64,000 nt of DNA from Evansella sp. LMS18 (GCF_024362785.1 NZ_CP093301.1:1860001-1924000), one strand, 5' to 3'. Shown: positions 1-7,962, numbered from the stretch's first letter. Numbers and translations: made by a program. Notes: generated from the letters alone by a model not told the origin.

Positions 1-55
1 AAGGAATAACCAGCGCCATCTCTGCTAAAGCCTGGCCTTTTTCGTTCTTAATCAT
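1..55 (-). CDS. TadE-like pilus assembly protein, N-terminal fragment
   Basis: Only the first 18 codons are inside the window; the gene runs off the left edge. The readable residues, MIKNEKGQALAEMALVIP, match the start of TadE/TadG-type pseudopilins: a short basic leader, then Gly-Gln-Ala-x-x-Glu and a hydrophobic stretch, with the Glu at the +5 position after a processing-type site. The ATG overlaps the TGA of the upstream prepilin peptidase gene (ATGA), so the two are translationally coupled. The context (prepilin peptidase, Flp pilins) supports a role in Tad pilus assembly. The full product cannot be judged from this fragment. Confidence 0.65.
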   Translation of the reverse strand, partial: MIKNEKGQALAEMALVIP

Positions 56-570
56 ATAAATGTGCTCCCGTTAAGAAGGATGGCTGTAAAAGCTCCCCCG
101 GCAATCGCCACTCCGTAAGGAAATGTTTTTTTCAAAGATTCGTTGTCAATCGTGTCTGTAAGCTTCATTCCATATCTCATGCCGCATATTGCAAATACTA
201 ATGCTTTGAGTCGCTGGAAAAACCCTTTGCGGAAAAGGATAATCCCAAGCCCAATAGCTGCGCCGATTACCGCCATAAGAATTGCTGTGGCAAAAACAAA
301 TGACGCACCTTTCACTGCGCCTACTAAAGCAAGGAGTTTTACATCCCCTGCACCCATGCCGCCCATCAGATATGGAATTAACAGGATTCCTAACCCTGTT
401 ATAAATCCGAGCAGGCTGCCGGAAAAACCGGACCAGCCTTCAAGGATTCCATTTAAGAGGAAAGCCAGCAGCAGCGACGGGAAAATCACCTTATTATAAA
501 TTTTTCGGCTCTTTAGATCCGTAATAATACAGATGACCAATACAGTAAACAATAAGATATTAAGCAGCAT
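52..570 (-). CDS. A24-family prepilin peptidase (TadV/CpaA type)
   Basis: Membrane aspartyl protease that cleaves the leader of Flp pilins. The 172-residue product is short, as in the TadV/CpaA group that lacks the N-terminal methylase domain of PilD. It is built of about five to six hydrophobic segments. An N-terminal Asp in the IITDLKSRKIYN segment (around residue 18) and the GMGAGDVKL motif near residue 72 give the two catalytic Asp of the family (GxGD). It lies 86 nt downstream of two flp genes and overlaps the TadE-like gene, so it is one transcription unit with its likely substrates. The start at 570 follows a GGGGAGCT Shine-Dalgarno sequence. Confidence 0.88.
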   Translation of the reverse strand: MLLNILLFTVLVICIITDLKSRKIYNKVIFPSLLLAFLLNGILEGWSGFSGSLLGFITGLGILLIPYLMGGMGAGDVKLLALVGAVKGASFVFATAILMAVIGAAIGLGIILFRKGFFQRLKALVFAICGMRYGMKLTDTIDNESLKKTFPYGVAIAGGAFTAILLNGSTFI

Positions 571-656
571 GCTGAGCTCCCCTTTCGGTGTGTTTCTTAA
601 GAAAAAGCTTTACTGCAAGAGTAAAGCTTCTCATTCTGATTACATGTTAGATTTAA

Positions 657-827
657 TTACTCGCTAAACTGTCCGGTAATTCTTTCGAACATTCCCTGTA
701 ATGTAGTTCCAAACTGGGAAAGCAATGCTACCACTCCAACTGCAATTACTCCTAATACGATTGCGTACTCCGCCATACCTTGTCCTTCTTCTTCTCTTAC
801 TAAGCCCATTAATTTGTTCTTCATCAT
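657..827 (-). CDS. Flp-type pilin, copy 1
   Basis: 56-residue structural pilin, readable by hand on the minus strand. It has a short charged leader (MMKNKLMGLVREEEGQG), the Flp signature MAEYAIVLGVIAVG with Glu at position 5 and Tyr at position 6 after the predicted cleavage after Gly17, and one hydrophobic helix. The ribosome binding site AAGGAGAG lies 8 nt before the first of two tandem ATGs. The protein is identical to that of the neighbouring gene at 860-1030. The gene stands between that copy and the prepilin peptidase. The product should be exported, cleaved by the A24 peptidase and polymerised into a Tad pilus. Confidence 0.88.
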   Translation of the reverse strand: MMKNKLMGLVREEEGQGMAEYAIVLGVIAVGVVALLSQFGTTLQGMFERITGQFSE

Positions 828-859
828 ATTTATGCACTCTCCTTATAATTTAATTTTAA

Positions 860-1030
860 TTACTCGCTAAACTGTCCGGTGATTCTTTCGAACATTCCTT
901 GTAATGTAGTTCCAAACTGGGAAAGCAGTGCTACCACTCCAACTGCGATTACACCTAAAACGATTGCATACTCCGCCATACCTTGTCCTTCTTCTTCTCT
1001 TACTAATCCCATTAATTTGTTCTTCATCAT
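860..1030 (-). CDS. Flp-type pilin, copy 2
   Basis: Second 56-residue Flp pilin, 32 nt upstream of the other copy. Comparing the two genes base by base I count eight differences, all silent, so the proteins are identical residue for residue (leader, MAEYAIVLGV core, C-terminal FERITGQFSE). The intergenic part also carries a similar ribosome binding site (AAGGAGAGTGCAT). This is a tandem duplication with a unit of 203 nt. It is the first pilin gene after the DUF192 gene. Identical protein with diverged third positions points to strong selection on the protein or to partial gene conversion. Confidence 0.88.
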   Translation of the reverse strand: MMKNKLMGLVREEEGQGMAEYAIVLGVIAVGVVALLSQFGTTLQGMFERITGQFSE

Positions 1031-1051
1031 ATTGATGCACTCTCCTTCGAT

Positions 1052-1393
1052 TTATATAAAATTTAGTTTATGACCGACTTGAGTTTCGGACGCCTTGACT
1101 GAACCGACAGACAACTCTACTACTGCAGACGCTCCAGGGTAGCGGGCGCCTGCCTTTCCAGGCTGCAATGCTTCGTCGATGGCGACGACTACATTGTCTT
1201 TATTGATGTAAAGTACATCAATCGGGTATTTCATGAAGAAAGTGTGAATCGACGGGCACGGTTTAATGTGCAGCCCCTCGCCAGCGGGAAGCTCCTTCGT
1301 AAACATCAGCCCTTTTAACCTTTTAAAGAAGTTATAGGCTTTATTTACGTCTCCAGCAATTACCCTGTCATTGCTCAAATTTACAAGCTTCAT
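1052..1393 (-). CDS. DUF192 family protein
   Basis: 113 residues covering a complete DUF192 domain, a small beta-barrel family of unknown biochemical function. Recognisable parts are RLKGLMF near residue 25, PCPSIHTFFMKYPIDVLY in the middle (the family's H-T-x-x-M pattern) and the closing VVELSVGSV. There is no signal peptide, whereas many DUF192 proteins are exported. It is the first gene after the c-di-GMP riboswitch leader and precedes the two flp genes, a link also seen in other Tad clusters. The ATG at 1393 follows GGAGGTGAAGC. A role in pilus biogenesis is inferred from position only. Confidence 0.82.
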   Translation of the reverse strand: MKLVNLSNDRVIAGDVNKAYNFFKRLKGLMFTKELPAGEGLHIKPCPSIHTFFMKYPIDVLYINKDNVVVAIDEALQPGKAGARYPGASAVVELSVGSVKASETQVGHKLNFI

Positions 1394-1410
1394 GCTTCAC
1401 CTCCGCTCCA

Positions 1411-1446
1411 TAAAAATAACCCCTGCCTTTACCGTAAGGAGGGGTT
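1411..1446 (-). terminator. Intrinsic terminator at the end of the riboswitch leader
   Basis: On the minus strand AACCCCT pairs with AGGGGTT across a loop and is followed by ATTTTTAT. It ends only 18 nt before the DUF192 start codon. Lying after a ligand-binding aptamer and before the first gene, it is the natural expression platform for a transcriptional switch. Confidence 0.75.
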
Positions 1447-1479
1447 GTGTGATAACCAGATTTATACTTTATAAAACCT

Positions 1480-1524
1480 ATGGATTTACTCAGGTTTAGG
1501 TACACTCCTGCCGTGAAAATCCAT
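1480..1524 (-). other. Inverted repeat between aptamer and terminator
   Basis: ATGGATTT (minus strand) recurs as AAATCCAT 29 bases later, a perfect 8-bp stem between the c-di-GMP aptamer and the terminator. It may be part of the expression platform or an independent spacer hairpin. No function can be assigned from sequence alone. Confidence 0.4.
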
Positions 1525-1547
1525 CTGTTTAAGTATTTATCTGTTCC

Positions 1548-1645
1548 CTGATCCTTCGGTAACTGGCTGGCATCGTGCTTTCACACGGAAGCCCCTGTAG
1601 CTTTGCGTCACTGGTTTTCACCAGCTTTGCCTTTATCGAGATACA
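1548..1645 (-). ncRNA. Cyclic-di-GMP-I (GEMM-I) riboswitch aptamer
   Basis: On the minus strand the segment carries the hallmarks of the GEMM-I class in order: AAAGGCAAAGC, a short GAAA-capped hairpin (CTGGT-GAAA-ACCAG), the nearly invariant TGACGCAAAGCTACAGGG, a second hairpin arm with the GNRA-like GAAA loop, then GATGCCAGCCAGTTACCG closing the P1 region. The class binds c-di-GMP and usually controls motility, adhesion and pilus genes. Here it precedes DUF192, two flp pilins and a prepilin peptidase, and is followed by an intrinsic terminator. Whether ligand turns expression on or off cannot be read with confidence. Confidence 0.9.
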
Positions 1646-1679
1646 GTCGTTGTTCGGTTTGTCGAACTGTTCTCTGGGA

Positions 1680-1708
1680 TTAATAATAAGGCATGCTACA
1701 ACAAACAA
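1680..1708 (-). promoter_or_regulatory. Candidate promoter for the riboswitch-Tad transcript
   Basis: Minus strand TTGTTT and TATTAA are separated by 17 nt, about 35 nt upstream of the aptamer. Both hexamers are imperfect, so this is a plausible sigma-A promoter rather than a firm one. Confidence 0.4.
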
Positions 1709-2205
1709 GAATCCCCCATAATACCTATCTTTTCCAGTCTATTTTCTATATTCTTTTGTCGAATATTGTTGCCTAATGTTAAGTTTCTTTCAATCACCTG
1801 TATATACAGGTATATATACCTTTTAAAAGACCATTTAATTCCCATTTTTTTATTTCGTATAGTGATAAATGTCTAGACAAAATATTTAAAATTACCCTTA
1901 AAAATATACTTATTTGTATAAAAAAGAGATTTTTTTCTCCTTGTTTTACTGGAATTAAGCTATTTATGGACAACAAAATAAAGCTTGACTTCTACTAACC
2001 CGTGTTCCTTTTACAGGTAATAACGCTGCTTCATACAGGGGGGGCCATCGCCCTTCTCCCAGTAGAAAAATAATTTTTTCCAAATGATGTTTAATAGCCT
2101 TGCTTAACGTGGTACATCAAAATTACAACCTGATACAGAGCCAAAGCAATTCTGGTTCTGAAACTATCTTTAGTCATTCAAGAAAAGGCAAAAGGAGGAG
2201 ATAGG
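1709..2205. other. Gene-free stretch
   Basis: About 500 AT-rich bases between the divergent Tad leader and the DUF2512 gene. A 60-codon minus-strand reading frame (1794-1976) has no ribosome binding site, no recognisable domain and an implausible composition. I see no RNA gene or repeat here. It must contain the promoter of the DUF2512 gene, but no convincing -35/-10 pair stood out. Confidence 0.5.
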
Positions 2206-2598
2206 ATGGAACATGTGAAAGCATTGGCCATTAAAGCCGTAATGACACTTGCCGTGTTATTCATTGTATTAGGTTTAGGGTTCGGCGTTTCCTTTACGAA
2301 TGTTGTTCTGATCACAGTGGTGCTCGGAGCAGTTTCCTATCTGGCAGGAGACTTGTATATCCTTCCGAAGACTAATAACATGACTGCTACAGCCGCCGAT
2401 GCAGGCGTGGCTTTCCTTGTAGTCTGGCTCATGCTTTGGGCCATTGGCATGGCAGCCGGTACAGCGGCACTCGCAGCGCTCATATCAGCAGTAGTCATGG
2501 CAATTGGTGAATATTTCTTCCATCAGTATATTTCCGATAAAGATCTCGGCATGAATTCCGGAAGAAACCGCCGCTGGGAAACTAGTTCAGATCATTAA
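2206..2598 (+). CDS. DUF2512 (YndM-like) membrane protein
   Basis: 130 residues with four hydrophobic helices, the layout of the YndM/DUF2512 family of Bacillus membrane proteins of unknown function. Family features visible are the [17 protein letters not shown] segment around residues 45-60 and the hydrophilic C-terminal tail after the last helix. A strong AAAGGAGGAGA Shine-Dalgarno lies 7 nt before the ATG. It is a single-gene unit; the next gene has its own promoter. The family is often linked with sporulating Bacillaceae, but I see no regulatory element that tells when it is made. Confidence 0.75.
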   Translation: MEHVKALAIKAVMTLAVLFIVLGLGFGVSFTNVVLITVVLGAVSYLAGDLYILPKTNNMTATAADAGVAFLVVWLMLWAIGMAAGTAALAALISAVVMAIGEYFFHQYISDKDLGMNSGRNRRWETSSDH

Positions 2599-2678
2599 AA
2601 ATTAACAGGCAGGGGTGCCATCTTGGCATCCCTGTTTTACTTGCCCCCTCTTTACATACTTTCCCACAAAATTAGTGT

Positions 2679-2715
2679 TTGCCAATTAAGCAAGCAAGGG
2701 TATAAAATTTTATAC
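2679..2715 (+). promoter_or_regulatory. Promoter of the dicarboxylate symporter gene, with a palindrome
   Basis: TTGCCA at 2679-2684 and TATAAA at 2701-2706 are 16 nt apart. The -10 lies inside a perfect 16-base palindrome, GTATAAAATTTTATAC (2700-2715), which could be an operator or chance in AT-rich DNA. Confidence 0.5.
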
Positions 2716-2746
2716 TTAAAGTATATTTTATTAAGCGGAGGATCCT

Positions 2747-3979
2747 ATGAAATTAACTAGAAATATAATTATTGCATTGATACTCGGTCTAATAACTGGT
2801 ATTGCATTCAATTTATTTGCGCCGGAAGCTTTTGAGATTGCTGATGCCTTCGTATTAAGCCCAGTAGGAACGTTATTCCTTAACGCTATTACCATGCTTG
2901 TTGTTCCTTTAGTGTTCCTGTCCATTGTAGTAGGTACAGCTGGAGTGAGCGACCCTAAAAAAATGGGACGTATCGGTGGAAAAACGGTTGCCTTTTATTT
3001 AGTGACAACTGCCATCGCACTCGTAATCGGCCTTTCGCTCGCATTTCTGATCCAGCCAGGCGCAGGAGGAGGTTTCGAAACACAAACTGCGGATTATGAA
3101 GCAGAAGAAGCACCACCTGTTACGGAAACCCTTCTGAACATCATTCCGGATAATCCGATAGCTGCCATGGCTGAAGGGGAAATGTTGCAGATTATCGCAT
3201 TCGCAGTTCTCGTAGGTTTTGCATTGGCACGGCTCGGGGATAAAACGAGCGGAATTTTAAGGCTTGTAGAACAAGGAAACGAGATTTTTATGTACCTTGT
3301 AAAGATAGTTATGTACATCGCTCCTTTTGGCGCCTTTGCATTGATTGCTTCCGCGATTGGCGAGCTGGGGCTTGACGCTCTCCAGGCCATGCTCATGTAC
3401 ATGCTTGCCGTTGTGCTTGGACTGCTGCTTCAAGCCATCATTGTATATGGTGGGGCAGTAAGCATTTTTGCTAAGATGAATCCAATTGAGTTTTTCAGAA
3501 ATTTCCTTCCTGCCATGGTAGTGGCCTTCAGTACTTCTAGCAGCAGTGCTACATTACCTGTATCTATGCGTACGGCTCAGGAAAGATTGAATGTTTCTAA
3601 GCCTGTAAGCAGTTTTGTCCAGCCCCTTGGCGCCACCATCAATATGGATGGTACTGCCATCATGCAGGCTGTAGCTACTGTTTTCATCGCTCAGGTATAT
3701 GCTGAAAACTTAGCTTTTGGAGATTTACTCACTATTATTCTGACAGCAACTCTCGCAAGTATTGGTACTGCCGGAGTGCCAGGTGTGGGCATGATCATGC
3801 TTGCTATGGTACTGACATCAGTGGGACTTCCTGTGGAAGGAATCGCACTAGTGCTTGGTGTAGACAGAATACTTGATATGCTCCGTACTGCGGTTAATAT
3901 CACAGGAGATGCTGCAGTGGCAAAAGTAGTATCCGCATCGGAAGAAAAGCGATTGGAAAAAGAAGATCAATCAGCATAA
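2747..3979 (+). CDS. Dicarboxylate/amino acid:cation symporter (DAACS family)
   Basis: 410-residue membrane carrier of the GltP/GltT/DctP family that brings in glutamate, aspartate or C4-dicarboxylates with H+ or Na+. The family signatures are present: the serine-rich re-entrant loop SSSSATLPVSM near residue 265, the NMDGTAIMQ motif of TM7 near 300, and GTAGVPGVGMIML of the second hairpin near 345. Eight membrane spans are expected. Length and start are typical; the ATG follows GCGGAGGATCCT. It stands alone between a clear promoter and a strong terminator. Substrate and coupling ion cannot be decided here, although Na+ coupling would suit an alkaliphile. Confidence 0.92.
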   Translation: MKLTRNIIIALILGLITGIAFNLFAPEAFEIADAFVLSPVGTLFLNAITMLVVPLVFLSIVVGTAGVSDPKKMGRIGGKTVAFYLVTTAIALVIGLSLAFLIQPGAGGGFETQTADYEAEEAPPVTETLLNIIPDNPIAAMAEGEMLQIIAFAVLVGFALARLGDKTSGILRLVEQGNEIFMYLVKIVMYIAPFGAFALIASAIGELGLDALQAMLMYMLAVVLGLLLQAIIVYGGAVSIFAKMNPIEFFRNFLPAMVVAFSTSSSSATLPVSMRTAQERLNVSKPVSSFVQPLGATINMDGTAIMQAVATVFIAQVYAENLAFGDLLTIILTATLASIGTAGVPGVGMIMLAMVLTSVGLPVEGIALVLGVDRILDMLRTAVNITGDAAVAKVVSASEEKRLEKEDQSA

Positions 3980-4006
3980 AAAAGCGCCCTTTCCGGGCGC
4001 TTTTTT
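3978..4006 (+). terminator. Terminator of the symporter gene
   Basis: AAAAAAGCGCCC, a 5-nt loop and GGGCGCTTTTTT form a strong GC stem with a T run directly at the stop codon. The A run on the other side lets it also stop transcripts of the facing gene at 4034-4306. Confidence 0.93.
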
Positions 4007-4033
4007 ACTGTTTACATATGTCATTTTCTTTCC

Positions 4034-4306
4034 TTATCCATTTCCTTCTTCCCCATTACCACCATCATTACCATCCATATTAAGGTCACCGTCTATATCT
4101 ATTTCCAAATTGCTGTCATTGTTATCAGTCCCGTTATTCACATCTCCGCCACCGCCGTCACCTGTAAACATAGGGAGTATATACGCGGCAAGGAACCAGA
4201 GGATGGCAATCGTGATCACAGCGATAAAGAAATATTTAATAAAGGTTGAACCTGTCCTGTCAGGTTCCTCTTTACGGTGTACATTTTCATTTCTGTTGTC
4301 TGCCAT
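4034..4306 (-). CDS. Small single-pass membrane protein with acidic Asn/Asp/Gly tail
   Basis: Not a family I recognise. The 90-residue product has a charged N-terminus (MADNRNENVHRKEEPDRTG), one hydrophobic helix at about residues 24-45, then a low-complexity tail rich in Asp, Asn and Gly (DGGGGDVNNGTDNNDSN and onward) that should lie outside the cell. A longer in-frame start at 4444 exists, but the ATG at 4306 has the good AGAGGTGGAAG ribosome binding site. The upstream extension would cross the terminator of the neighbouring 5'-nucleotidase gene. The acidic tail resembles surface proteins of salt- or alkali-tolerant Bacillaceae. Confidence 0.65.
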   Translation of the reverse strand: MADNRNENVHRKEEPDRTGSTFIKYFFIAVITIAILWFLAAYILPMFTGDGGGGDVNNGTDNNDSNLEIDIDGDLNMDGNDGGNGEEGNG

Positions 4307-4405
4307 TTTTCTTCCACCTCTTTCTGGTTTGTATATAAAACTATTTCCCGGAGTTTTCGTAAGACAAACAAACAGTGTCCTAAAAGCCTTTAATACCAGG
4401 ATAAA

Positions 4406-4437
4406 CAAAAAAGGCCCCGCATGTATTTTGCGGGACC
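4406..4437 (-). terminator. Terminator of the 5'-nucleotidase gene
   Basis: Minus strand GGTCCCGC pairs with GCGGGGCC and is followed by TTTTTT, just after the stop codon of the gene at 4446. Confidence 0.9.
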
Positions 4438-4445
4438 ATAACATT

Positions 4446-6365
4446 TTATTGGTTTAAGATAGTAATCCTTCCATCTGCCTCCGGAATAGGTTTACCTGCG
4501 GCAATATAGTCCATCATCACTGTACTTAGCAGTTCTCCAGTATCGGCTGCTAATGTTCCTTCCTGGAACATGGTATAACCATCACCGCCTGCTGCGAGGA
4601 AATCATTTGTTGCGACTGTATAAACCCTGTCAAGCTCCAGGGGCTCACCTGCTACGGTCACCTCGGTCACACGCTCTCCAGCAGGTTTAGACGGGTCAAA
4701 AGCAAACCTCATACCTGAAACCTGGAGGAAGCCCCCGTTCTGGCTTGGATACAATCTGACACTGTGCTCCAGGCTCCGTTTTATCTGGTCGCCTGTAAGC
4801 TCTAATTTTACAAGTGTATTATCGAACGGAAGAACGGTGTAGATATCTTCCATCTTTACTTCACCTGGTTCAATGCTTGCCCGGATATTGCCTCCGTTCG
4901 TAAACGCGATTTCCGTACCAAGGTACTCCCGCTGGGCATCGGAAACAAGATTTCCTAAGTTGGTCTCCTGTACCCGGACCTTCTCCCTTGCACCATCAAG
5001 GTAAACATCAACACTTCCGATTACCTGCTGAAGCGCTTCCTCCACTTCCTGCTTGTAAGGTTCTAACACAGTGGCTATCCCCTGGTGCTGATTAAGTTCA
5101 GCACTATCTCTCTTTAAATGACCATTAATCCCAACCAATTCGTCTTCATAAAAAAGCATTGTCGTAAACCCAACAGCTTTTCCATGTTCATATGCCTGGC
5201 TGACATACGTATCGCCAATAAGTTCCGGCACTTCAATTGTCGTATGGCTGTGACCGCCTAAAACAAGGTCGACACCATCCACTTCAGCAGCAATATTAAC
5301 CTCTGTATAATAGCCTGAGTGTGATAAAACAATGATGTGGTCCACTTCATCTCCAAGCATATCTACATACATCTGCGTATACTCCACTTCATCTTCAAAA
5401 GACAAACCACGGACACCGTCAGGATGAGTACTCACAGGAGTATTTGTTGCGACCATGCCAATCAAAGCTATTTGCTTTCCTCCGCTTTCGATAATTTCAT
5501 ACGGCGGCAGAAATTCTCCGTCTTCTTTCAGCACATTACCCGCCACAATTGGAAAATCAACTTCTTCAGCTATTTCAAGGAGCCTGTCCTGGCCATAGTT
5601 AAAGTCATGGTTACCTGGCACCATCGCATCGTATCCAATCCCATTCATTGCGTCGATTGCTGCCTTTCCTCTGTTAAAGTTCACATAATTCGTTCCATGG
5701 AAGGTGTCTCCCATATCAAACACCAGCGTATTATCATAATTTGCTCTGGCATTTTCTGCGATCGTTGCTATTTTGGCAAAACCCATCTCTCCGGTGGCCT
5801 CATTATAGAGGACACGTCCATGAAGGTCATTCGTATGCACAATAGCAATTTTCTCTATATCTGTTTCATAGTGATTAATAAGGTTATCAAGGTCCTGTTG
5901 CTTTAACGGAGCATTCGGGCGGATGACCTTTCCTTCTATAAATCCAAGTTCAGCCGCTGCTGCGAGTGGTTCTTGTGCAGTTTCACTGACAGCACGGTGG
6001 TCATTGAACTGGCTTAGTATGGAAGTGTCATAACCATCTGCAAGGTTCAAAGCTCTTACCAGAAAAATATAAGCTTCTTCCCGTGTAATTTTTTCATTAG
6101 GAGAAAAATCCCCTGCTTCATCTTCTTCTAATATGTTTACTTTTTGAGCAGCCTGTATGTAGTCTGACAAGTCTGCGGAACTATCAAAATCCATGTCCAG
6201 CATTTCTACTAAAGATTTAATGAATTCTGCCTGTGTAACATTCTTGTTGTCCTGTCCTTTTGCACTGACGCTGTCCGTTACGGATCCTGGCAGTGCGGGG
6301 GTTAAAGCTAAAGATAAAATCAGAAAAAGAGCTGTAAGCTTTTTTGCAGCCATACTTTTTAACAT
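4446..6365 (-). CDS. Surface 5'-nucleotidase/metallophosphatase with N-terminal SLH region
   Basis: 639 residues. The order is: signal peptide (about 1-35, ending near SVSAKG); two SLH-like repeats (about 38-160, with the ITREEAYIFLVRAL core); a calcineurin-type metallophosphatase domain; and the 5'-nucleotidase C-terminal substrate domain. Metal-binding motifs are all visible: HTNDLHGR, DMGDTFHG, PGNHDFNYG, VLSHSG and GGHSHT, then TNGGNIR and NDFLAAGGDGY for nucleotide binding. The enzyme should hydrolyse nucleotides or related phosphoesters outside the cell while held to wall polymers by the SLH repeats, supplying phosphate and nucleosides. The start at 6365 is chosen for its GGGAGG site and because it begins the signal peptide. 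A longer frame upstream lacks both. Confidence 0.9.
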   Translation of the reverse strand: MLKSMAAKKLTALFLILSLALTPALPGSVTDSVSAKGQDNKNVTQAEFIKSLVEMLDMDFDSSADLSDYIQAAQKVNILEEDEAGDFSPNEKITREEAYIFLVRALNLADGYDTSILSQFNDHRAVSETAQEPLAAAAELGFIEGKVIRPNAPLKQQDLDNLINHYETDIEKIAIVHTNDLHGRVLYNEATGEMGFAKIATIAENARANYDNTLVFDMGDTFHGTNYVNFNRGKAAIDAMNGIGYDAMVPGNHDFNYGQDRLLEIAEEVDFPIVAGNVLKEDGEFLPPYEIIESGGKQIALIGMVATNTPVSTHPDGVRGLSFEDEVEYTQMYVDMLGDEVDHIIVLSHSGYYTEVNIAAEVDGVDLVLGGHSHTTIEVPELIGDTYVSQAYEHGKAVGFTTMLFYEDELVGINGHLKRDSAELNQHQGIATVLEPYKQEVEEALQQVIGSVDVYLDGAREKVRVQETNLGNLVSDAQREYLGTEIAFTNGGNIRASIEPGEVKMEDIYTVLPFDNTLVKLELTGDQIKRSLEHSVRLYPSQNGGFLQVSGMRFAFDPSKPAGERVTEVTVAGEPLELDRVYTVATNDFLAAGGDGYTMFQEGTLAADTGELLSTVMMDYIAAGKPIPEADGRITILNQ

Positions 6366-6591
6366 TGTAGAACCTCCCATAGGTTTTTTTGGACAACTAA
6401 AGTATAGAGTGGGCTTTTCAATTGGGAAAGAGGAAGATATCACAACTTTCTCAAAATTTTATAACAACCTAAAGACCTAAATTCTTATCAACGAATGAAA
6501 CGCATTAGGAGTAATAAACTTAGTATTTGTTTAATTTATGGCAAATTTCAGGGACTATTTTGCATCAACTTATCTTATAACCTGCTTAAAC

Positions 6592-6629
6592 AAAAAAATA
6601 CCCTCCAGTTTAAACATCTGGGGGGTATT
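6592..6629 (-). terminator. Terminator of the ASCH-domain gene
   Basis: Minus strand AATACCCCCCAG pairs with CTGGAGGGTATT and is followed by a T run, 22 nt after the stop of the gene at 6651. Confidence 0.88.
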
Positions 6630-6650
6630 ATAAAAGCTAAAGTTATATAA

Positions 6651-6989
6651 TCAGTCTACAGCACTGAATTCATGAACCCATACCTTCATGGCTGGTTTCC
6701 ATTTCATACCTGGATGGATAGATAGAATTGCTTCTTTATATTGATCAAGATTTCCAAATCCTTCCTGTCTAGCCGTATCATCTGTCTGGTCGCCTAGAGT
6801 TTCCTGATAAACCCGGTCCACCTGAAAAGCTTTTCCCTCAAGCAGCATGATCTCCCCTGGATCCGCATACCTGCCATTTCGCCTTGTCGCCGTCTTCTTC
6901 CCTGCAAGTACTTTCTGAATATCTTCCGGCTTCGTAATCATCCGGTCTATTTCACACGTTTTTGGTGGTAACTGCTCATTTTGTGACAT
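6651..6989 (-). CDS. ASCH domain protein
   Basis: 112 residues consisting almost only of an ASCH domain, the PUA-like RNA- or nucleotide-binding fold. Visible features are the helix and K-rich stretch KVLAGKKTATRRNGRYADPG (the conserved GxKTxTxR pattern), the strand with VDRVYQETLGD, and the closing MKVWVHEF strand. Small ASCH proteins include the YqfB-type amidohydrolases of N4-acetylcytidine and RNA-associated regulators; which of these applies here is open. It is a single gene with its own terminator, and the ATG follows GGAGGAATCAAC. Confidence 0.75.
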   Translation of the reverse strand: MSQNEQLPPKTCEIDRMITKPEDIQKVLAGKKTATRRNGRYADPGEIMLLEGKAFQVDRVYQETLGDQTDDTARQEGFGNLDQYKEAILSIHPGMKWKPAMKVWVHEFSAVD

Positions 6990-7206
6990 GTTGATTCCTC
7001 CCCATCTGCCTGATTATATTCATCCTTACCCGTTTACAAAAAATTCTTTCTCTATAAGCATACAATATTTATTTTTTAAATTTAATATTTTTTGTGAAGC
7101 TTTTTCGACAGTGAATAGTCTAAAGACCAGAAAGTTTCGTCTCCATGTCGACAAAATCAAGTCAACAGGTCATCCCGTTGCCGCTGTTAGAAAGGGGGGA
7201 GTTTAA

Positions 7207-7962
7207 TCATGTGCGAGTATTACTGTCAGTAAAAAACTCCATCGCCTTACACATGAACTTTGCGAGGCCATCCCCATACTGGTCAATGTTCCTCGTGAAA
7301 CGCTCATCCGCCACATACATTTGTCCAAGTCCTTTAAACGCTTGCAGGGAATAATCTCCGAAGTTACTGTTCAGGTAATCGAACCATTTTTTTATGGCTG
7401 CCTGGGCTTCCGGGGAGGCGGGGCTTACTTTATCCTTTAAAGCCGCCAGATTTCTGTATATTTCATCTGCCTCATTGCCTAGCTCTTTTTTCCCTTCAGC
7501 TGTAAGTTTTTCCAGTTTTTTGTTTGCCTGGTCAACCGCTTGATCTCCCCACTTTTCTCTTGCTTCCTGTTCGTAAGGGTTCTTGCTGAAGTCAAAGCCT
7601 TCAAACTTCTCTCTGTCGGACATATTGATTTCCCCTCTCGTATATTTAATCGTTTTATCCAGAGTCTCAATCATATTCTCAAGCCTCCGCTTTTTCTCCT
7701 GAAGAAACTTTCTTTGCTGCAGCAAAGCTTCCTCCCTGTCAAAGTTCGGACTATTGATAATCTCCTTAATGTTTTTCAAAGAGAAACCAAGCTCCTTAAA
7801 AAACAAAATCTGCTGCAGCTGTTCCAGGTCTTCCTCCGAATAAAGTCTGTAGCCTGCTTCGGTGATCTTTGCAGGCGACAGAAGCCCTAATTCATCATAA
7901 TGGTGAAGCGTTCTGATACTGATTCCAACCAGATCGGCAACTTCTTTTACTTTATAATTCAC
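7207..7962 (-). CDS. MerR-family regulator with TipAS ligand-binding domain
   Basis: 251 residues. Residues 1-70 form a winged-helix MerR domain (VNYKVKEVADLVGISIRTLH, then YYDE-type HYDELGLLSP). A coiled-coil dimer helix follows to about residue 120, and residues 125-245 are a TipAS domain with the typical KNPYEQEAREKWG and FTRNIDQYGDGLAKFM segments. TipAS domains bind thiopeptide or other hydrophobic drugs and switch on efflux or resistance genes; Mta is a relative. The GTG at 7962 is preferred to an upstream in-frame start because of the GGGAGG site 8 nt before it and because it begins the MerR domain. Its own promoter has the long spacer expected for this family, so it is likely autoregulated. 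Confidence 0.88.
   Translation of the reverse strand: MNYKVKEVADLVGISIRTLHHYDELGLLSPAKITEAGYRLYSEEDLEQLQQILFFKELGFSLKNIKEIINSPNFDREEALLQQRKFLQEKKRRLENMIETLDKTIKYTRGEINMSDREKFEGFDFSKNPYEQEAREKWGDQAVDQANKKLEKLTAEGKKELGNEADEIYRNLAALKDKVSPASPEAQAAIKKWFDYLNSNFGDYSLQAFKGLGQMYVADERFTRNIDQYGDGLAKFMCKAMEFFTDSNTRT

Noticed and set aside
1794-1976. 60-codon minus-strand ORF in the left intergenic region
   Set aside because: No ribosome binding site, Lys/Ile/Leu-rich low-information sequence from AT-rich DNA, no family resemblance.
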